A stretch of DNA of 20,056 nucleotides from CAZBBB01 sp964490005. GTDB taxonomy: Bacteria > Planctomycetota > B15-G4. The DNA lies in the NCBI GenBank assembly GCA_964490005.1, contig CAZBBB010000050.1, forward strand, positions 1-20,056. The letters are read 5' to 3'. Shown piece after piece: positions 15,799 through 20,056 of this stretch. Numbering within the stretch: position 1 is the first letter of the stretch; each line of letters begins with the position of its first letter. Below the pieces are notes generated by a model. It saw only the letters and a list, made by a program, of their open reading frames with translations, was not told the DNA's origin and did not search any database. The position numbers and the translations under genes are program-made.

Positions 15799-17370
15799 TC
15801 AGACCGAGGCCGAGGCCGTCGCCGTCGCCGGGCCCGTCCCGCCGCCCTCGCCTTCGCCCGCGTCCTCTCCCGCGCCGGGCTCCTCCGCGCCGGGGTCCGC
15901 GCCGCCGCCCGCGTCGGAGGGCAGGCGCGGGTTGTAGAGCAGCACGCGCTCGCCCTCGGTCAGGCCCGTGAGGATCTCGACGTAGTTCTCGTTCGCCGGC
16001 CCGATCGTCACCTCGCGCCGCTGCGGGCGACCGTCGGCGCCCGCGACCCAGCACAGCTGCCGGCCCTCCTCCTGGAAGACGCACTGCAGCGGCACGCTGA
16101 GCACGTTCGGCCGCGTGTCGACGAAGATCTCGGCGCGGGCCGAGACGCCCGGCTTGAGCCGCAGCTCCTCTCCGCCCTGCAGCGTGATGTCGACGTCGAA
16201 CTTCTTCACGTCCGAGTCGCGGCTCCAGCGGTCGCTGCTGCTGGTGACCGAGCCGATCTTGGTCACCGAGCCGTCGAGGATCACGCCGGGGTAGGTGTCC
16301 ATCGACACCTTGACCGCCTGGCCGACCTGCACCTTGGTGACGTCGGCCTCGTGTACCTTGATCTTCACCTGCATCACGCGCAGGTCGGGCAGCGTGAACA
16401 ACACCATGCTGCCCCAGATCTCGCCGCCCAGGCGGATCTCGTCGCGGGTCCAGGACTCGTTCGGGTCGCCGTACAGCACGATGCCGGGGCCGGGCGCGGT
16501 CACGGTCATCTTGGCGACCTCCGCGCGCAGCTCCTCGAGGTTCTTGCGCTGCTGCTGGAGCTGCTTGTCGCTCTTCTCGACCGCGACCTCCTTCTGGCGC
16601 AGCGTGCTGCCGGCGCGCAGCTCGGCGTTCTCGACCTCGCGCTCGCGGTCGGCCACGGCCGCCTGCTTCTCGGTCTTGGTCATGGGCAGCGTGTAGCGCT
16701 CGAACAGCTCGAGGTCGAGGCGCGCGCTCTCGAGCTGCACCTCGGCGCGTTCGAAGGCGATCTGGTCCTGCTCGAGCTGGCTGCGGTTGATGTAGTCCTG
16801 CTCGAACAGCTCCTGGCTGTCCTCGTACTTCTTGCGGGCGCGCGAGAAGTCCGTCTCGGCCTGCTTGATCGCGACGTCGAGCTTGCGGCGGTCGTTGGGC
16901 GCGTCGCCGTCGACGTAGCGCTCGATCTCGAGGCGCACCTTGTCGAGTTCGATGCGCGCCTTGGCGATGTTGGCGACGTTGTCGCCCCGCTGGATCTCCA
17001 GCTCGGTGCGCGCCGTCGCGAGGTTGGTCTCCGACTGCAGGATGTCGCTCTCGAGCTGCTCGATGCGGTCCTCGAGCTGGCTGGTGTCGAGGCGGGCGAG
17101 CAGCTCGCCCTGCTCGACCTGCTTGCCCTCCTCGATCAGGAAGGTGAGCTTGGCCGAGCTGTCGGTGTCGGTCGTGACCTTGGTGGCCTCCTTGGCCGCC
17201 AGCGAGCCGCTCTCGGTGAGCGTCACGACCAGGTCGCCGCGCGTCACGGTGTGCAGCAGCTGCTCGGGCGCGGCGCCGGCCGTCGCGGCCGGATCGTCGC
17301 CCAGCCGCGCCGCCGCGAGCGCCGCCAGCCCGACGGTCGCGAGCACGGCGATCCATCCTCCGGTCTTCAT
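15799..17370 (-). CDS. HlyD/MacA-like periplasmic adaptor (membrane fusion protein)
   Basis: The 523-residue protein has an N-terminal membrane anchor or signal at about 5-22. A first lipoyl half follows (VVTLTESGSLAAKEATKV, then LIEEGKQVEQGELLARLD, 79-95). A long alpha-helical hairpin spans about 97-285, interrupted near 152-160 by a DGDAPND turn. The second lipoyl half is TVTAPGPGIVLYG (289-301), with beta-barrel and membrane-proximal domains after it (KIKVHEADVTKVQVGQAVKV, LKPGVSARAEIFVD). The last 38 residues (about 486-523) are a Gly/Ala/Glu-rich low-complexity tail. In MacAB-TolC-type pumps the adaptor joins the MacB permease to the outer-membrane duct. The start ATG overlaps the TolC-like stop (ATGA at 17367-17370), and the ATPase gene begins four bases after this stop. 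The hairpin of nearly 190 residues is long for MacA. Confidence 0.9.
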   Translation of the reverse strand: MKTGGWIAVLATVGLAALAAARLGDDPAATAGAAPEQLLHTVTRGDLVVTLTESGSLAAKEATKVTTDTDSSAKLTFLIEEGKQVEQGELLARLDTSQLEDRIEQLESDILQSETNLATARTELEIQRGDNVANIAKARIELDKVRLEIERYVDGDAPNDRRKLDVAIKQAETDFSRARKKYEDSQELFEQDYINRSQLEQDQIAFERAEVQLESARLDLELFERYTLPMTKTEKQAAVADREREVENAELRAGSTLRQKEVAVEKSDKQLQQQRKNLEELRAEVAKMTVTAPGPGIVLYGDPNESWTRDEIRLGGEIWGSMVLFTLPDLRVMQVKIKVHEADVTKVQVGQAVKVSMDTYPGVILDGSVTKIGSVTSSSDRWSRDSDVKKFDVDITLQGGEELRLKPGVSARAEIFVDTRPNVLSVPLQCVFQEEGRQLCWVAGADGRPQRREVTIGPANENYVEILTGLTEGERVLLYNPRLPSDAGGGADPGAEEPGAGEDAGEGEGGGTGPATATASASV

Positions 17371-18989
17371 TCGATCCACGTTCCCTTCTCGTCGATGAAC
17401 AGGATGCCGACGCTGCGCATCAGCGTGAGGCGGCCGATGAAGTGCGCCGCGCCGAGGTCGATGAGCGCGTTCTGCGCGTCGGTCAGCGACTGGCGCGCGT
17501 CGAGCAGGTCGCGGTTCTCGGCCTCGCCGTTCTCGTAACGGATCTGGGTGACCACGACGGCGCGGCGGTCCTGCTCGATCTGCTCGGTCTGCAGCACGAT
17601 CTGGTCCTCGGTGCGCCGCAGCTGGCGGATCTGGTTGCGCACCTCGCGCTCGACGTTCTCGCGGGCCAGCTCCTCGTCGCGGCGCGCCTGGTCGAGCTCG
17701 ATCCGCGAGGCGCGGTAGTCGTTGCGCTCGGACTGCCGGTCGACGGGCAGGCCCAGCGTGAGCCCGGCGCTCGCGACCCACTCGTCCGCCAGCGCGCTGC
17801 CGACGCTGCCGCCCGTCTCGCCGAAGCCGGCCGAGAGCGAGAGCGCCAGGTCGGGGCGCAGGCCGTCGCGCGCGATGGCCACGCCGCGCTCGGCGTCCTT
17901 GACGCGGTCGGCGACGGTGTGCAGGTCGAGGCGGTTGGCCAGCGCCACCGTGACCGCCGAGTCGGGGTCGAGCCGGATCGGCAGGAAGGGCGGGTCGGCG
18001 TCGACGATCGTGACGCGGGCCGAGCCGGGCAGCCCCAGCCGCACCTTGAAGGCGTCGAGGAACTGCGCGTTGTCGGCCTCGGCCTGCAGCAGCTCGCTCT
18101 CGGCGTTGATGAAGCGGCGCCGCGCGAGGAACACGTCCTCGTCCTGGTTGCGGTCGACCTTGCGCAGCGCGTCGGCCTTGTGGCGGTCGAACTCGGCGTC
18201 GGCCAGGTTCTGCCGCAGCACGACCAGCCGGCGCTGCTGGCGCACGAGGTTGAAGTAGTCGGCCGCGATCGAGATGGCGAAGTCCTCGCGGAACAGCTCG
18301 AAGTCGCGCACGGCGTAGACCATGTTGCGCTCGGCCTGCGTGAGCGACTCGTGGCTGACGAGGTTGCCCGCGCCGCGGAGCAGCGGCTGGCTCAGCGTGG
18401 CCGTGAGCCCCGAGGCCCACAGCGGGTCGTCGCTGCCGGGGGCGGCCGGGCCGCCGACGACGGCGCGCGAGAGGCTGCCCGTCAGGCCGACCGTGCCGCC
18501 TTCGGGCAGCACCTGGCTGACGCCCAGCGAGCCGGCCAGCGACGAGGCCGAGGCGCCGTGCTCCTCGTCGCCCCACAGGAAGGCGATCGTCGAGTCGAGC
18601 ACCGGGCCGAACTGGTAGCGCGTGAGCGAGAGCGACAGTCCCGCGAGGTACAGGCCCTCGCCGCGCGACTGGAACTCGCGGCTCGTGCTGAAGGCGATGC
18701 CGAGCGCACCGGCCAGGTCGAGTTCGAGCGGCGCGGCGTCGGCCGGCGCGCCGGCTGCGGTCTGTTCGCCGGGCGTGCGCGTCCCGGTCGCGACATCCTC
18801 GTCGGCGTCGGCCTCGAGCGCGGGGCGCAGGGCGGTGCGCTCGCGGTCGCCGAGCACGCCCTGCTGCGTCCCGGACACGATCGGCAGCACCTCGGCGTCG
18901 GCCGCCGCGGCCCAGCTTTCGGCGCTGCGGCACGCGGCGCAGGCCAGCAAGGCCGCCGCCCACGCCGCTCTGCCGCTGCCTGCCCGCAT
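17367..18989 (-). CDS. TolC-family outer-membrane efflux lipoprotein
   Basis: The 540-residue protein begins with a signal sequence and lipobox LLAC (Cys17, with a second Cys at 20), so lipid anchoring is likely, as in OprM/CusC-type members. A flexible Ala/Asp/Glu-rich linker covers about residues 22-85. After it comes the TolC repeat architecture: LAGALGIAF, a first beta-strand pair, and LSQPLLRGAG at about 210-219, a motif typical of the family. Long helices follow (RRRFINAESELLQAEADNAQ; DQARRDEELARENVEREV). The C-terminal half repeats the plan with YENGEAENRDLLDARQSL. It forms the outer-membrane channel and periplasmic tunnel. A GAGGAG site at 18994-18999 lies four bases before the ATG. 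It is the first gene of the exporter operon, in the order duct, adaptor, ATPase, permease. Confidence 0.9.
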   Translation of the reverse strand: MRAGSGRAAWAAALLACAACRSAESWAAAADAEVLPIVSGTQQGVLGDRERTALRPALEADADEDVATGTRTPGEQTAAGAPADAAPLELDLAGALGIAFSTSREFQSRGEGLYLAGLSLSLTRYQFGPVLDSTIAFLWGDEEHGASASSLAGSLGVSQVLPEGGTVGLTGSLSRAVVGGPAAPGSDDPLWASGLTATLSQPLLRGAGNLVSHESLTQAERNMVYAVRDFELFREDFAISIAADYFNLVRQQRRLVVLRQNLADAEFDRHKADALRKVDRNQDEDVFLARRRFINAESELLQAEADNAQFLDAFKVRLGLPGSARVTIVDADPPFLPIRLDPDSAVTVALANRLDLHTVADRVKDAERGVAIARDGLRPDLALSLSAGFGETGGSVGSALADEWVASAGLTLGLPVDRQSERNDYRASRIELDQARRDEELARENVEREVRNQIRQLRRTEDQIVLQTEQIEQDRRAVVVTQIRYENGEAENRDLLDARQSLTDAQNALIDLGAAHFIGRLTLMRSVGILFIDEKGTWIE

Positions 18990-19092
18990 GATGCTCCTCG
19001 CCGGCCGCCGGCCGCCTCTGCGGGCCGACGACGACCCCGAGTGTGCCCGGCAAAGGGCGGAATGTAACCGAAGCGGAGCGCGGGCTGTTGGC
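18990..19092 (-). promoter_or_regulatory. Leader of the exporter operon
   Basis: This 103-base spacer lies between the end of the coiled-coil ATPase gene and the TolC-like start, both on the minus strand. It contains the GAGGAG ribosome site and, nearer the middle, a GC-rich repeat of GGCCG units able to form a hairpin. Reading the minus strand, GTTACA and CACACT are possible weak -35 and -10 boxes 17 bases apart. No convincing terminator for the upstream gene is seen, so read-through is possible. Confidence 0.3.
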
Positions 19093-20056
19093 TCAGGTCC
19101 TCAGCGCGCGCGCCGCGATCCGGCGCTGCGGGGCGCCGGCCCGGCTCGGCGCGGCCGGTTCGGGCAGCTCGACGAGGCGTGCGCGCGCGCGTTCGGCGAG
19201 GCGGCTGGCCAGCGTGGCGTCCGCCGTGAAGACGATCACCTGCCGCTCGGTGCCGAAGCGCGCGAGCAGTTCGATGCCGCGCTGGGTGCGGGCCTCGTCC
19301 CAGCCGCCGAAGGGTTCGTCGAGCATCAGCGGCAGCCGCTCGGTGCCTTCGACGGCGCGGGCCAGCGCCAGGCGCAGCAGCAGGCCGGCCTGGTCGGCCA
19401 ACCCGCCCGAGAGCGCCGCGCCCAGTTCGTGCCGCGTGCCGTCGGCGCGCTGCAGCCGCACGTTCGTGCGCCCGTCGCGGGCCGTCGCCAGCAGGTCGGT
19501 CCAGGCCCCGCCGGTGAGCGCCGTGAGCGCCGAGGCCGCCGCCGCGAGCGCCGGCGCCTGCCAGCGCGCGCGGTGCCGGCGGTCGGCCTCCTCGCACAGC
19601 GCCGACAGCAGCACGAGGCGGTCGTGCTCGTCGGCGACGGCGTCGCGCCGTTCCTGCAGGGCCGCGATCGCGCCCTCGACGTCGGCCAGCGGACGCTGCG
19701 CGGCGAGCGCGCGCTGCTCGTCGAGGCGGTTGGCCTGCTCTTCGCCGGCGCGGCGCAGCGCCTCGCGCAGCTCGGCGACGCGCACGACCAGCCGCTCGTA
19801 CTCGTCTTTCGCGAGCTCGACCAGCAGGCCGGCCTCGCGCGCGGCGCGGGCCTCGGCGCCCCGCTCGGCCCAGTCGATGTGCTTCTCGCGCAGGGCGCGC
19901 TCGAGCGTGTCGGCCTCGGCGCGCCAGCCGCGCGCCTGCTCGAGCCAGTCGAGCCCGTCGGCCGCGTCGCGGCCGCCGTCGGCGAGCGCCGCCAGGCGCC
20001 GTTCGACGGCCGCGCGCTGCTGCTCGGCGCCGCGCGCCGCCTCGGCGGCCGTCTCG
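19093..20056 (-). CDS. SMC/Rad50/YhaN-like coiled-coil ATPase, C-terminal part
   Basis: The minus-strand frame is open from the right edge to the TGA at 19093-19095, so about 320 C-terminal residues are visible and the start lies outside the window. The first 170 or so residues are heptad-rich helices full of Ala, Arg, Glu and Leu, forming one arm of a coiled coil. The ATPase C-lobe follows: a TGGAWTDL segment, then signature LSGGLADQAGLLLRLALARA and Walker B LPLMLDEPFGGWD with the D-loop. The strand before the H-loop reads VIVFTAD, where Asp occupies the place normally held by His. The missing N-terminus should hold Walker A. Such proteins (AAA_27/YhaN, SbcC, RecN groups) act on DNA ends or chromosome structure, but the group cannot be fixed from this part. 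An SbcD-like nuclease partner, if present, must be outside the window. Confidence 0.82.
   Translation of the reverse strand, partial: ETAAEAARGAEQQRAAVERRLAALADGGRDAADGLDWLEQARGWRAEADTLERALREKHIDWAERGAEARAAREAGLLVELAKDEYERLVVRVAELREALRRAGEEQANRLDEQRALAAQRPLADVEGAIAALQERRDAVADEHDRLVLLSALCEEADRRHRARWQAPALAAAASALTALTGGAWTDLLATARDGRTNVRLQRADGTRHELGAALSGGLADQAGLLLRLALARAVEGTERLPLMLDEPFGGWDEARTQRGIELLARFGTERQVIVFTADATLASRLAERARARLVELPEPAAPSRAGAPQRRIAARALRT

Noticed and set aside
18994..19020. The GGCCG-rich repeat upstream of the TolC-like gene as a regulatory repeat array
   Set aside because: It is too short and too close to background composition to separate from chance.

Overview
This is a very GC-rich, densely packed window from a Gram-negative-type bacterium. 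The envelope type follows from a TolC-family outer-membrane component, lipoprotein signal peptides and a two-membrane exporter. The lineage cannot be fixed from the sequence. A high-GC uncultured member of Planctomycetota or a similar deep group is my best guess, held with low confidence. A run of ten Ns at 15323-15332 shows that this is a scaffolded, probably metagenomic, assembly. No rRNA, tRNA, CRISPR array, insertion sequence or phage gene was seen, and there is no gene-free stretch longer than about 180 bases.

Layout. (A) 1-2260, plus strand: the end of an unrecognised protein gene, possibly frameshifted near its start, then a secreted beta-propeller-like protein with a calcium-loop motif. 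This stretch has visibly lower GC than the rest. (B) 2278-6460, minus strand: a likely four-gene operon read from right to left. It encodes a CsgG-like lipoprotein with a glycine zipper, a small cupin, an imidazolonepropionase/prolidase-type amidohydrolase and a DUF885 metallopeptidase-like protein. The last three are joined by ATGA overlaps. (C) 6617-13805, plus strand: a class I methyltransferase, a DPM1/ArnC-like GT2 glycosyltransferase, an extended SDR sugar-nucleotide epimerase/dehydratase, a DegT/ArnB-like sugar aminotransferase, an SppA-type S49 peptidase and an ArnT-like GT-C membrane glycosyltransferase. The last of these apparently starts at a CTG codon. (D) 13829-18989, minus strand: a complete tripartite exporter operon in the order TolC-like lipoprotein, HlyD/MacA-like adaptor, MacB-type ATPase (broken by the N gap) and MacB-type permease. 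(E) 19093 to the right edge, minus strand: the C-terminal part of a large SMC/YhaN-like coiled-coil ATPase.

How the genes may work together. Block C contains the chemical steps of an Arn-like pathway: make a nucleotide amino sugar, load it on a polyprenyl phosphate, transfer it outside the membrane. An exported SppA peptidase is translationally coupled to the final transferase. This is the most system-like arrangement in the window. Block D is a textbook MacAB-TolC-type pump. Block B looks like a peptide-degradation and envelope cluster. The recurrent use of four-base NTGA stop/start overlaps (six junctions) is a consistent style of this genome and helps fix several starts.
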